64,000 bases of DNA, taken from assembly GCF_001761325.1 (NCBI RefSeq), contig NZ_CP017478.1, positions 130,001 through 194,000 on the forward strand, written 5' to 3'. How positions within the stretch are numbered: the stretch's first letter is position 1; every line of letters starts with the position of its first letter. Made by a program: the position numbers and the translations under genes. The notes under the pieces are model-generated. The model saw only the letters and a program-made list of their open reading frames with translations, made no database searches and had not been told where the DNA came from. Source of the stretch: Urechidicola croceus. Lineage in GTDB: Bacteria > Bacteroidota > Bacteroidia > Flavobacteriales > Flavobacteriaceae. Below are positions 37,139 to 45,127 of the stretch, one piece after another.

Positions 37139-37181
37139 AAAAAATTGGTTTTTAACTCAGTTCTTTGTTGGCAACCGTATT

Positions 37182-37919
37182 TTATTTAATTATTACTTTC
37201 TCATAAGCTATATCAACAACCATTGTTTTTCCTGTCTCAACTTCCTTTTTATTAAAAACGGGATTTTTATATTCACAGGAATCACAATTCGTAATCTCTA
37301 TGGTCAAATTGTATCGTTTCTTTTTCTTTTCTTTTTCAATGACTTTGCCCTCTATTAAACACTCAAAGTCACTCAAATCATCTGCTGTGTATAAATAACT
37401 ATGCAAAGTAGTCGTATCAGTTCCATCGTATCGCCAACTACCAGAAAAGGCAACTTGAACTACAGTTCCGATTTCTAATTCTTTAAATTTTTGCTTTAAG
37501 CTTTTTTTCTTATTCTTTAGTTTATTCCAATATTCTTGGTAAACACTTATCTGTCCTTTAAGGTCAATAGGTTTGTTATTTAAGTCTCTGTGAAAAGAAG
37601 TCAAAATTATTGAAGACATATCGTCAGGATGAGTAATTCCTTTTGATTTGAAGAATCTTGATATTCGGTTTTTTCCTTTCCATAATTCCCAACCATTTCT
37701 AATTCCCATTCCAGTTCCAAAATGTAATTCAGTCACAGCTTCGTCCTCTTCTTTGTTTTTAAATTCCGTTTTGTCGGATTCGGACCATTCACAATTCAAA
37801 TATTCAATGGCGTCTTTCAGATTTTTTGGAATATAGTTTTCCTTATAATCTTTACAATCACCTTGCGAAAAGACTGTTACTGAAACAAAAAGTAATATGA
37901 CTGTAATTGCGTTTTTCAT
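37182..37919 (-). CDS. cassette gene: secreted DUF6794-like protein
   Basis: 245 residues. Signal peptide (TVILLFVSVTVFSQ), then 'YIPKNLKDAIEYLNCEW' and 'EEDEAVTELHFGTGMGIRNGWELWKGKNRISRFFKSKGITHPDDMSSIILTSFHRDLN', the conserved core I associate with DUF6794. The C-terminus has paired Cys (CDSC). A paralogue is at 52.3 kb, also linked to a type C site. Start codon only 9 bases from the cassette end (GTTGGCAACC-AT-ATG). Function unknown. Confidence 0.72.
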   Translation of the reverse strand: MKNAITVILLFVSVTVFSQGDCKDYKENYIPKNLKDAIEYLNCEWSESDKTEFKNKEEDEAVTELHFGTGMGIRNGWELWKGKNRISRFFKSKGITHPDDMSSIILTSFHRDLNNKPIDLKGQISVYQEYWNKLKNKKKSLKQKFKELEIGTVVQVAFSGSWRYDGTDTTTLHSYLYTADDLSDFECLIEGKVIEKEKKKKRYNLTIEITNCDSCEYKNPVFNKKEVETGKTMVVDIAYEKVIIK

Positions 37920-37928
37920 ATGGTTGCC

Positions 37929-38051
37929 AACGGTCTCGGCTATGGGTAGTTGCGTGGTTTAGCACTTAACTTTGCAAGTACACACAAAGCTGAAAATCCT
38001 CGCGGATTTTCAGAAGTAAGCGAGAACAAGCAATTACTTATAGCCAATGTT
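37929..38051. repeat. cassette site 4, type B
   Basis: 123 bp. Left arm TGGTTGCC-AAC, right arm GTT-GGCTGTA-G. Central hairpin GAAAATCC/GGATTTTC with CTCGC inside. Confidence 0.9.
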
Positions 38052-38063
38052 GGCTGTAGTATT

Positions 38064-38939
38064 TTATTCCAATTTCTTTTTTTCGTCTATATATGTTGAA
38101 TCTGATTGTTTTTTTATTGATTTAAGAACGTCCATTTTATTTAATATTTCCAACTGTTGTCTTGCTATTCTGTGCATATTATTAAATCTTATCCTTTTTT
38201 CAACTCCGCTTTTAATTAATTCAGAGTTTAAAGATTCAAGGTTAGATAATACTGCAAGTTCATTTATACTTGCAAAATCTCTCATATTACTTCCTTCTAA
38301 AGATAATTTTGGATTTGATTCTTTCCATTGTTTCGCTGTACAACCAAATAAAGCCACATTCAATAAATCTGCTTCTTCTGCATATTCAATCCATTGTTTG
38401 TCAGTTGAATATTTAGATTTAGGAATTATATGATTTTTAACTGCATCTGTATGTATGTGATAATTAACTTTACTCAAAACTCTTTTTACATCCCATTCTA
38501 AATTATGTTGGTCAGTTTCAATTTCTTTTAATCTCTGATATTCTTTAACGATATAAAGTTGAAAAATTGGACTAATCCACATTCCAAAATTGAAAGCTAT
38601 ATCCTTATGAGCGTATGTTCCTCCATATCTACCAGCTTTTGCTGTTAAACATTTTATGTTAGTTTTTGATAATAATTCCTTTACGCTTATTTTAAATGAA
38701 TTAGCCCCTGCTGATTGCCTAATTATGGCGAATTCGCCATAATTAAAATTTGGGTTATTCATCGTTTCCCAAGCCGCAATATAATCCAATGTATTAGCGT
38801 TCCTTAACCAATCACTTATAAAAAAGTCTCCATCTTTAGCTTTAATCATATCAGTCAAACTCATATAATCTTCTGAATCATAATTGACGATAGATATTGT
38901 TACTCCGTCAGCTTCTATTTGTTTTATTTTTGCAGTCAT
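38064..38939 (-). CDS. cassette gene: KilA-N domain protein
   Basis: ATG at 38939 is chosen (TAKIKQIEADGVTISI is the normal N-terminus); a TTG-started extension to the cassette end exists but is not needed. 291 residues. The KilA-N DNA-binding domain runs from 'YMSLTDMIKAKDGDFFISDWLRN' to 'YGGTYAHKDIAFNFGMWISPIFQLYIVKEYQRLKE'. A C-terminal helical domain follows. KilA-N proteins are typical of phages and mobile DNA. Arms GTT-GGCTGTA-G and T-TACAGCC-AAC. Confidence 0.85.
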   Translation of the reverse strand: MTAKIKQIEADGVTISIVNYDSEDYMSLTDMIKAKDGDFFISDWLRNANTLDYIAAWETMNNPNFNYGEFAIIRQSAGANSFKISVKELLSKTNIKCLTAKAGRYGGTYAHKDIAFNFGMWISPIFQLYIVKEYQRLKEIETDQHNLEWDVKRVLSKVNYHIHTDAVKNHIIPKSKYSTDKQWIEYAEEADLLNVALFGCTAKQWKESNPKLSLEGSNMRDFASINELAVLSNLESLNSELIKSGVEKRIRFNNMHRIARQQLEILNKMDVLKSIKKQSDSTYIDEKKKLE

Positions 38940-39000
38940 ATTATTTAAATCATTATCTTTGGTAAAGATACGAATTTTCGTGTTTCGTGATATTACAGCC

Positions 39001-39126
39001 AACGTGTTTGTGTATGTTTCAGTGCGTAAAAGTACGCGGCTGATTTTCCGCTAGGAAAATCTGCTGTATAAAAATGCGAAAACTTCTCGACTTGACCAAA
39101 CCCAAGCATTGATTATAAACGTTGTT
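39001..39126. repeat. cassette site 5, type A'
   Basis: 126 bp. Left arm TTACAGCC-AAC, right arm GTT-GTGCTTA-G. Type A' differs from A in GGCTGATTTTCC, TCTCGACTTGACCAAACC and the end ATTATAAACG. Confidence 0.9.
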
Positions 39127-39130
39127 GTGC

Positions 39131-40204
39131 TTAGTGCTTTTTTAATATTTCAATTAATTTTTTATTTACATAAATTTTTTCCCTTCCAATTTTCTCAGAG
39201 GTTAGAATTCCAATTTTCTCTAAACTGTTTAAATATCTTGAGGCTGCTTTTCGTTCTACATTTAGTTTTTGTACTACATATTCAATTTTTGAATAAGGTT
39301 GTTCGAAAAGCAATTCAATAAGTTCTTTTCTATATATTTTCGGCTCATTGTTTTGTACTATATCTATTGTTTCAGATAGTAAATTGTTTATTGAGTTTAT
39401 TTTATCAATAGTTCTGTTTGATGTTACTTCTATTGCTTTTAAGATATATAAAATATATTCTTCCCATTCATCGGATTTATTTACCTTATTTAAAAGCCTA
39501 TAGTAGTCAGCCTTATTTTCGTTTATATATGAACTTAAATATAGAATAGGAATATCTAAAAGGTTATTTATTATCAAATACAGAATATTTAAAATTCTCC
39601 CAGTTCGTCCATTTCCATCATAAAAAGGATGGATACTTTCAAATTGATAATGCAATATTGCTAAGTTTATTAATGGTGGAAAGTTTTCTTGTTTTAGATT
39701 GAAATGTTCTAAAAAATTACCTATTAAGTCTAGTATTTGCTCTTTTTCTTGTGGAGGAGTATATACAACCTCTCCTGTTTTATCGTTTTTCAAAACAGTT
39801 CCTGGAATACTTCTTATTTCTGCATTATTTTCGATAATTTTTTTTTGTAAAAATTCAATATCTTTTAATCTTAGAAAACCTTGTTTTTTTAACAAATCGT
39901 TACCTAAAAAAATTGCCTTTCTATAATTTATTACCTCTTTTACTTGAGATCCTTGTTTTGTTTTAGTTGCTAGTGCTTTATATAATTCATCCTGAGTGGT
40001 AATAATATTTTCAATCTCAGAACTATCTTTTGCTTCTTGAAGAACTACTGCGTTAATCAACATTTCTTGATTAGGCATTGTTTGAGCAATACCTTTTAGT
40101 TCTCCTAAAGACTTTGATGATTTACTTAGTTGTCTAAGTATTTCTAAAGTTTCTACTTTCTCTCTTTTTGGAGGTAATTTATCAAGGTTTTTTATATGGT
40201 GCAT
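39131..40204 (-). CDS. cassette gene: Fic family protein
   Basis: 357 residues. An N-terminal Fic_N region ('SKSSKSLGELKGIAQTMPNQEMLINAVVLQEAKDSSEIENI') includes the inhibitory-helix type motif SSEIENI. The catalytic loop is complete, 'HPFYDGNGRTGR', preceded by 'LAILHYQFESI'. A C-terminal winged helix ('YSKIEYVVQKLNVERKAASRYLNSLEKIGILTS') follows. Fic enzymes transfer AMP or similar groups to proteins. Cassette arms GTT-GTGCTTA-G and T-TAAGCAC-AAC. 90 bp of AT-rich leader inside the cassette could carry a promoter (TATTTTTG). Confidence 0.92.
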   Translation of the reverse strand: MHHIKNLDKLPPKREKVETLEILRQLSKSSKSLGELKGIAQTMPNQEMLINAVVLQEAKDSSEIENIITTQDELYKALATKTKQGSQVKEVINYRKAIFLGNDLLKKQGFLRLKDIEFLQKKIIENNAEIRSIPGTVLKNDKTGEVVYTPPQEKEQILDLIGNFLEHFNLKQENFPPLINLAILHYQFESIHPFYDGNGRTGRILNILYLIINNLLDIPILYLSSYINENKADYYRLLNKVNKSDEWEEYILYILKAIEVTSNRTIDKINSINNLLSETIDIVQNNEPKIYRKELIELLFEQPYSKIEYVVQKLNVERKAASRYLNSLEKIGILTSEKIGREKIYVNKKLIEILKKH

Positions 40205-40291
40205 TTTGTCTCACGTATATATTATATATACCAAAAATACAAAATAAAGTACATATATTGTAATTCAAGGACTTTTTGTCGCATTAAGCAC

Positions 40292-40413
40292 AACGTGTTT
40301 GTGTATGATTCAGTGCGTTAAAGTACGCGGCTGATTTTCCGCTAGGAAAATCTGCTGTATAAAAATGCGAAAACTTCTTGACCTGACCAAACCTAAGCAT
40401 TGATTATAAACGG
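40292..40413. repeat. cassette site 6, type A', split by IS110
   Basis: 122 bp then TGTT at 41617-41620 after IS110 copy B, 126 bp in all. Left arm TTAAGCAC-AAC, right arm GTT-GGGCACA-G. Insertion point ACGG|TGTT equals that in site 3. Confidence 0.85.
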
Positions 40414-40458
40414 CTTAAGTTTGTATTTTATAAATTTATAGTATAAATCAGAAAGCAC

Positions 40459-40598
40459 AAAAGAGAGAATTAAGGTTAGTATACACGGTGAAGCTTTAGA
40501 CTTCGACAACATTGATAATCCTCTCTCTTTTTCTACTAAAATTTCGTTCAGTTCTGTGAGACCTAGATCTCGTTTTTAAGTTGTTGAAATCCTAGTAG
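40459..40598 (+). ncRNA. predicted IS110 bridge RNA (copy B)
   Basis: Identical in the guide segments to the copy A RNA: target-loop segments TATACACGGTG and CAACA, donor-loop segments TCAGTTCT and TTTTTAAG. The site it occupies reads TATAAACGG-TGTTG, one mismatch to the guide. Confidence 0.75.
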
Positions 40599-40623
40599 TA
40601 TGTACTTTCATAATTGTGTTCTT

Positions 40624-41589
40624 ATGGATAAAGATAAAAAAATTTATGGTATTGATATTAGTAAAAAGGTATTTGATGTGTACACTCAAGAAACGGGTCA
40701 TCATCAGTTTAAAAATGATGAAAAGGGATTTGTTTTATTTGCTAAAAGATTAAAGAAAGGGAGTGTTGTTGTTATGGAAGCTACAGGCTATTATCACTAT
40801 CGTCTTGCCCAATATTTGTATAAAAAAGGGATCTTGGTTTCAGTAGTAAATCCTTTATCGATTAAACGTTTTATTCAAATGAAATTGGCCAAAGTAAAAA
40901 CAGATAAGAGTGATGCTAAGGCTATCTGTGAATATGGTCAATCCAATGAGCTTAGTATGTACACAGCACTTACTGACGTACAGAGTGAATGCTTGCAGTT
41001 ATTTAGATTATTGGATACTTATTTAAAAAAGCGTACAGCCACAAAGAACAAAATTCATGGAGAAAAAGTATTAGGCGAACCTTCCAAATATGTTTTTAAT
41101 TCTTTAAAGCGAGATTTAAAGCATTTAAATAAAGAAGTCAAAGGGATCGAAGATAGACTATTAAAGTTGGTAAAAAAGGAGCAACAAGATCAATTGACTT
41201 TATTGAAAAGCATTCCAGGAATGGGCATGAAAACTGCTTTATTTTTGATTGTGGTGACGGACGGATTTAAGAAGTTCGACAATGCATCACAGTTATGTAG
41301 TTATGTGGGAATAACACCCACAATCAGGCAATCTGGAAGCAGTGTGAAGGGTCGGAGTAGAATAAGTAAAGTGGGAAATAAAAAATTGCGAAATCTATTA
41401 TTTTTATGTGCATTTTCGGCATGTAAATATAATAAGGCTTGCAGAGAAATTTATGAACGAATAGTAAACAAAGGAAAAAGTAAGAAATTAGCCTTAATAG
41501 CAGTGGCCAATAAATTGCTGAAACAAGCATTTGCCATAGCGAAATCAGGGAATCCTTATGATGAAAAATATGTATCGAAATTGAGTTAA
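40624..41589 (+). CDS. IS110 family transposase (copy B)
   Basis: 321 residues, start ATG at 40624 as in copy A. DEDD residues and the serine domain are intact. It differs from copy A at a handful of residues (for example SKKVFD for SKNVFD and GNPYDEK for GSPYDEK). Confidence 0.95.
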   Translation: MDKDKKIYGIDISKKVFDVYTQETGHHQFKNDEKGFVLFAKRLKKGSVVVMEATGYYHYRLAQYLYKKGILVSVVNPLSIKRFIQMKLAKVKTDKSDAKAICEYGQSNELSMYTALTDVQSECLQLFRLLDTYLKKRTATKNKIHGEKVLGEPSKYVFNSLKRDLKHLNKEVKGIEDRLLKLVKKEQQDQLTLLKSIPGMGMKTALFLIVVTDGFKKFDNASQLCSYVGITPTIRQSGSSVKGRSRISKVGNKKLRNLLFLCAFSACKYNKACREIYERIVNKGKSKKLALIAVANKLLKQAFAIAKSGNPYDEKYVSKLS

Positions 41590-41629
41590 AAAAAATTGGT
41601 TTTTAACTCAGTTCTTTGTTGGGCACAGT

Positions 41630-42088
41630 TTATTCTGCTTGTTGCGACATTTTTAGCAATGGTATATAATCTCCATTTTGTCCATATTCATTACCTAAAT
41701 AAACTTTAAAAAAGAAGTTGTTTTCTTTATTGTCAAGTATTCTACTAAATTTATAACTTGCAGATTTTGATCTTAAAGTATCTGGTCTGTATAGGTTTGC
41801 AGAACCTTCTTCTAATTTTGTACTAAAAAGAACATAGTCTAAATTATTATGACCAATTAGGAAGAATTTTCCATTATATTCTTCTCCGATTTTGTATTTA
41901 TTTTTGTTTGAAGGTGTAAAGTCTGCCTTTATTTCATCAAATATATATTTTTCGTTTAAGTCATCAATAATTTTCGTTAAACTGTCATTTTGTTTTTTTA
42001 GTAAGTCAATTTTTTCTGCAAGGCCAGTTTGAGAATTATTACACCCAATAAGAGCAAACAATATTATTACAGGAATTATATTTTTCAT
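41630..42088 (-). CDS. cassette gene: hypothetical lipoprotein
   Basis: 152 residues. Lipoprotein signal (VIILFALIGC), a short coiled coil (EKIDLLKKQNDSLTKIIDDLNEK), then a beta-rich domain. No known family. The left cassette arm is GTT-GGGCACA-G, but the matching right arm is absent: an IS3 element starts 8 bp upstream of the ATG and beyond it lies the end of a different cassette. Confidence 0.65.
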   Translation of the reverse strand: MKNIIPVIILFALIGCNNSQTGLAEKIDLLKKQNDSLTKIIDDLNEKYIFDEIKADFTPSNKNKYKIGEEYNGKFFLIGHNNLDYVLFSTKLEEGSANLYRPDTLRSKSASYKFSRILDNKENNFFFKVYLGNEYGQNGDYIPLLKMSQQAE

Positions 42089-42146
42089 AGAGTTTGTGTA
42101 TTATACTGAAATAGGTTGACTCTTTTTTAGTTAAAATTCTCCGTTC

Positions 42147-42920
42147 TTAAATCGTTAGTTCAGGTAAATTTACTTTATTTTTTCGATACGACTTGTATTT
42201 GATATTAGGATTTAAATGTACTTCTGCAGGTTTTCTTAATTCCAGGCTAAAATGCGTTCTTAAATTGTTATAAATATAGACAGCTTGCTCAGTCATTTTT
42301 TGAGCTAGTTCTGTGTTTTTAATCGTTTGTTTTAATCCATATTCGTATTTCAAGGTTCTATTAATTCGTTCTGCTACAGCATTTTCATAAGGGTCGTATT
42401 GCTCAGTCATACTCATTATGATATTGTTGTCTTCAGCAAAAGCTTTATACTTAGGATTGCAGTATTGAAAACCTCTGTCCGAATGATGAATAAGCTTTTG
42501 ATTGGGGTATTTTCTATTTTTAATGGCCATAGCGAGTGCATCGGTACAAAGTGATGTTCTCATATGGTTATCGAGTTTATAGCCCATAATCTGTTTGGAA
42601 TAAGCATCTGTAACAATGGCTAAATAATTATGCCCGTATTGTGTTTTAATGTAAGTGATATCGCTTACCCATAGTTGTTCTGGTCGAGTAGGAACGTGGT
42701 CTTTAACTAGGTTCTTATATTTTTTGTACATATGGTTTGAATTTGTAGTTGTGATGTAATTTTTAGTTTTAGGAATCAAAAGATTATTTAGTCTGAGGAA
42801 GCGATAGAACTTGTCTCTGCCGATCTTAATATTAGCGTTTACAAAGTCTTGTTTTAGTTCTGTGTGTAGCTTAATACCACCGGTTTTCGAGCCTACTTTT
42901 TTACGGTAGTCCTTGACCAT
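42147..42920 (-). CDS. IS3 transposase OrfB, copy 2
   Basis: DDE integrase domain with Asp in 'WVSDITYIKTQ', Asp in 'LIHHSDRGFQYCNP' and Glu in 'NAVAERINRTLKYEYG'. The frame is open upstream through 'CFGISKQAFYKRLK' into OrfA, so it is probably made by a -1 frameshift from OrfA as an OrfAB fusion; the ATG at 42920 only marks the first Met. Confidence 0.9.
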   Translation of the reverse strand: MVKDYRKKVGSKTGGIKLHTELKQDFVNANIKIGRDKFYRFLRLNNLLIPKTKNYITTTNSNHMYKKYKNLVKDHVPTRPEQLWVSDITYIKTQYGHNYLAIVTDAYSKQIMGYKLDNHMRTSLCTDALAMAIKNRKYPNQKLIHHSDRGFQYCNPKYKAFAEDNNIIMSMTEQYDPYENAVAERINRTLKYEYGLKQTIKNTELAQKMTEQAVYIYNNLRTHFSLELRKPAEVHLNPNIKYKSYRKNKVNLPELTI

Positions 42921-42940
42921 TTTAATTAGTTTTTGATGGT

Positions 42941-43399
42941 CTATTTGTTGTTTTTGTTGAGCTTTGAGTCTTTTGTAGAAGGCTTGTTTAGATATCCCAA
43001 AACATCCATAGAGCCATTTTCTTTTATACGCTGTTTTTTCTTTAGCTCTATCTCTTTTGCTAATGTTTTGGGCAATGACTTTTTTGACATATCGACGCCT
43101 GTAATGAGTTCCATATCAGCGATAATGTCTTGTTGGAAGTCTTTTTGAAACTCAAGTTCTTCAATCTTTTCCTTGAGCTTTTTAATTTCATCATTTTTAC
43201 TCATACCAGTATTTTGTTGTACTAAGGTACTGTATTTTCTTAACCAATAAGAAATAGTTGTTCTGGGAATGTCATATTTTTTTGAAGCTTGGTTATTGGA
43301 TATCTGCCCGCTAAGTATTTGGTCAACGACTAAAAGTTTCGTCTCTAAAGTTACTTTTTGGTAGCTTTTTTTTCGCCAGTGTTCATTTTGTGTTTTCAT
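42941..43399 (-). CDS. IS3 OrfA, copy 2
   Basis: 152 residues, with helix-turn-helix 'QASKKYDIPRTTISYWLRKYS' and a coiled coil 'IKKLKEKIEELEFQKDFQQDI'. Longer at its C-terminus than OrfA of copies 1 and 3, which end at KENG. A-runs in the overlap with OrfB are candidate slippery sites. Confidence 0.88.
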   Translation of the reverse strand: MKTQNEHWRKKSYQKVTLETKLLVVDQILSGQISNNQASKKYDIPRTTISYWLRKYSTLVQQNTGMSKNDEIKKLKEKIEELEFQKDFQQDIIADMELITGVDMSKKSLPKTLAKEIELKKKQRIKENGSMDVLGYLNKPSTKDSKLNKNNK

Positions 43400-43470
43400 A
43401 AGTGACTATAATTAATGGTTTAATTTTTAGTCAACCTATTTCAGGAAAGTTCATGTTTCATATTGCGTAC

Positions 43471-43594
43471 AACGTGTTTGTATAAGATTAGTTGCGTTGT
43501 TTAAGCACCTAATTTAGCAAATACAAACCAAATAGAAAATCCGAGAGGATTTTCGTAAGTAGGCTTGCACTAGCAATTAATTTTATACGGTGTT
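43471..43594. repeat. cassette site 7, type C
   Basis: 124 bp. Left arm TTGCGTAC-AAC belongs to a cassette whose gene is gone (only ATGAAACATGAA remains before the IS3 end). Right arm GTT-GGTGGTA-G. Confidence 0.88.
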
Positions 43595-44389
43595 GGTGGT
43601 AGTTTTTTTTATTTTGTAAAAACCGTAAATCATGATTAATAAACCAAATATAATCCCACGAATACCTCGTCCATTTTTCATATCATTATCATGAATAATC
43701 ATAATAATATGAATGATTAACATAGATAAACCAATTATACTTATAAATATTCCGTAGAGTGTTCTTTTCCTTTTATCTTTCTTTTTAAGTTTGTTTTCCT
43801 TTTCCCTTTCTTTGTGTTTATTCCCTTTTTCGTTTGCTATATCTATTTGTAATTGATTATAATCTTTGCTGAAATCAGAAAATTTGTGTTCAATATTAAC
43901 GTAAGTATCATATCCTACGAGATAAAAGAAATTTGGATTAGATAGATATTCAGATAAATCTTTTTTATCTAATGACTTCATTTCCTTAATAGACAATAAT
44001 GTCTTTTTAATCTCATATAGAAACTCAGTTGGTGATGAATAAAAATTAGTAATTTCTATAAAATCTAATTCGATAAAATTATCTGATATTATGTTTTTAA
44101 TATATTCAGAAAACTGTTCAAATTTTGTAGTTAAATCAGGATGAAATTTTTTAATATATTCTTTCGATATTTTCGTGTTTTTCTCAAAATCGGTTTTGTT
44201 AATTTTAAAGTTGCGTTCACAGTTCTTATTTTGACTTTCAAAGCAATTAAGAAATTTTGATTCGCTTTTTTCGATTGTATTTAAGTCTAACATTAACAAC
44301 CAAAAAAAAGGCAATTGGTTATTTGCTTCAAGAATCAATTTGTTATTCGAATTTTTCTTCTGAAGAATTAAGTTTGCTCTATTTCCCAT
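43583..44389 (-). CDS. cassette gene: hypothetical protein with two C-terminal membrane helices
   Basis: 268 residues. Soluble, charged N-terminal domain, a basic stretch (KHKEREKENKLKKKDKRKRT), then two hydrophobic helices (LYGIFISIIGLSMLIIHIIMII and IRGIIFGLLIMIYGFYKI). The last codons (TNTV) and the stop are read from the cassette site itself. Arms GTT-GGTGGTA-G and T-TACCACC-AAC. Family unknown. Confidence 0.65.
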   Translation of the reverse strand: MGNRANLILQKKNSNNKLILEANNQLPFFWLLMLDLNTIEKSESKFLNCFESQNKNCERNFKINKTDFEKNTKISKEYIKKFHPDLTTKFEQFSEYIKNIISDNFIELDFIEITNFYSSPTEFLYEIKKTLLSIKEMKSLDKKDLSEYLSNPNFFYLVGYDTYVNIEHKFSDFSKDYNQLQIDIANEKGNKHKEREKENKLKKKDKRKRTLYGIFISIIGLSMLIIHIIMIIHDNDMKNGRGIRGIIFGLLIMIYGFYKIKKTTTNTV

Positions 44390-44409
44390 TCGTTTCTTTA
44401 ATTACCACC

Positions 44410-44534
44410 AACGGTCTCGTATAACCGTCAGTTACGGGATTAAAGTTAATAATTTTCGGTTAAGCACTGACGTTAGCAATTCCGAGTGGATTCGGACGTA
44501 GTCGAATCCGCCGTAATTGCGGTTAAACATTGTT
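44410..44534. repeat. cassette site 8, type D
   Basis: 125 bp. Left arm TTACCACC-AAC, right arm GTT-GGCAACT-G. Type D opens GGTCTCGTATAACCGTCAG and closes TTGCGGTTATACATT, with a large central hairpin GGATTCG/CGAATCC. Confidence 0.9.
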
Positions 44535-45062
44535 GGCAACTGGCTTTTTTTCATTTAGTTTGAGTTTCATCATTATGTCGGTTTGTTTATCAGTTCCAAG
44601 TTTGAAAACGTGCTTGTCAAACGCTTTAAATCCATTTTTCTCATAAAATCGGATTGCTCTCGGATTTTGCTCCCAAACTCCCAACCAAACATATTCCACA
44701 TTTTTTTCTTTCGCCAATTCAATTGCTTTGTCGTAAAGAATTTGTCCTACTTTTTTTCCGTGAAATTCTTTCAACACATAAATCCGTTCAATTTCGAGTG
44801 CATTTTTGTCCTTTATCTCGGTTTGGGATTGTCCAACGTTTACTTTTAAATACCCGATTGTTTTTCCATCAAGTTCCGCAAAGTAAAATTCAGCGTTTTG
44901 GTCGGTCAGTTCCGCAGTCAGTTTTTCCGTTGAAAATCCGTTTTCCAAATATTCTTTCATATTTTCCTCGCTGTTTTCTGAAGAAAAAGTTTCGGCAAAA
45001 GTTAGTTTCCCTATTCCTTTTAGTTCCTCAAGGTCTTGAATATTTATTTTTCTGATATTCAT
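44523..45062 (-). CDS. cassette gene: GNAT N-acetyltransferase
   Basis: 179 residues. Acetyl-CoA motif A as 'IERIYVLKEFHGKKVGQILYDKAIELAKEKN' and motif B 'WLGVWEQNPRAIRFYEKNGFKAFDKHVF', like PaiA-type polyamine or small-molecule acetyltransferases. The stop codon lies in the site (…VANNV). Arms GTT-GGCAACT-G and, beyond an IS3 insertion, TTGTTGCC-AAC. The IS sits 16 bp upstream of the start codon. Confidence 0.9.
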   Translation of the reverse strand: MNIRKINIQDLEELKGIGKLTFAETFSSENSEENMKEYLENGFSTEKLTAELTDQNAEFYFAELDGKTIGYLKVNVGQSQTEIKDKNALEIERIYVLKEFHGKKVGQILYDKAIELAKEKNVEYVWLGVWEQNPRAIRFYEKNGFKAFDKHVFKLGTDKQTDIMMKLKLNEKKPVANNV

Positions 45063-45127
45063 TTATTTATTGTGCGTTTGTATTATACTGAAATAGGTTG
45101 ACCTTTTTCGGTTTCATTTTTCGTCAA

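Larger units (their letters stand above)
35963..37165 (+). mobile_element. IS110 element, copy A (1,203 bp)
   Basis: Inserted at ACGT|TGTT inside a type C cassette site. Left end CTTAAGTTTG, right end CTCAGTTCTT, no inverted repeats or target duplication, as is usual for IS110. The long left non-coding end (210 bp) and short right end place it in the IS110 group whose guide RNA is encoded upstream of the transposase. Same length and orientation as copy B. Confidence 0.9.
40414..41616 (+). mobile_element. IS110 element, copy B (1,203 bp)
   Basis: Same length, ends and orientation as copy A and inserted at the same position of a different site type (A' instead of C). Nearly identical in sequence, so the two insertions are recent. 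Confidence 0.9.
42097..43453 (-). mobile_element. IS3-family element, copy 2
   Basis: 1,357 bp with ends TGTATTATACTG and CAGGAAAGTTCA, matching those of copy 3. There is no target duplication (TTG before, TGT after). The cassette arms on the two sides do not pair (GTT-GGGCACA-G against TTGCGTAC-AAC), so DNA next to the element has been lost or exchanged. Confidence 0.85.
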
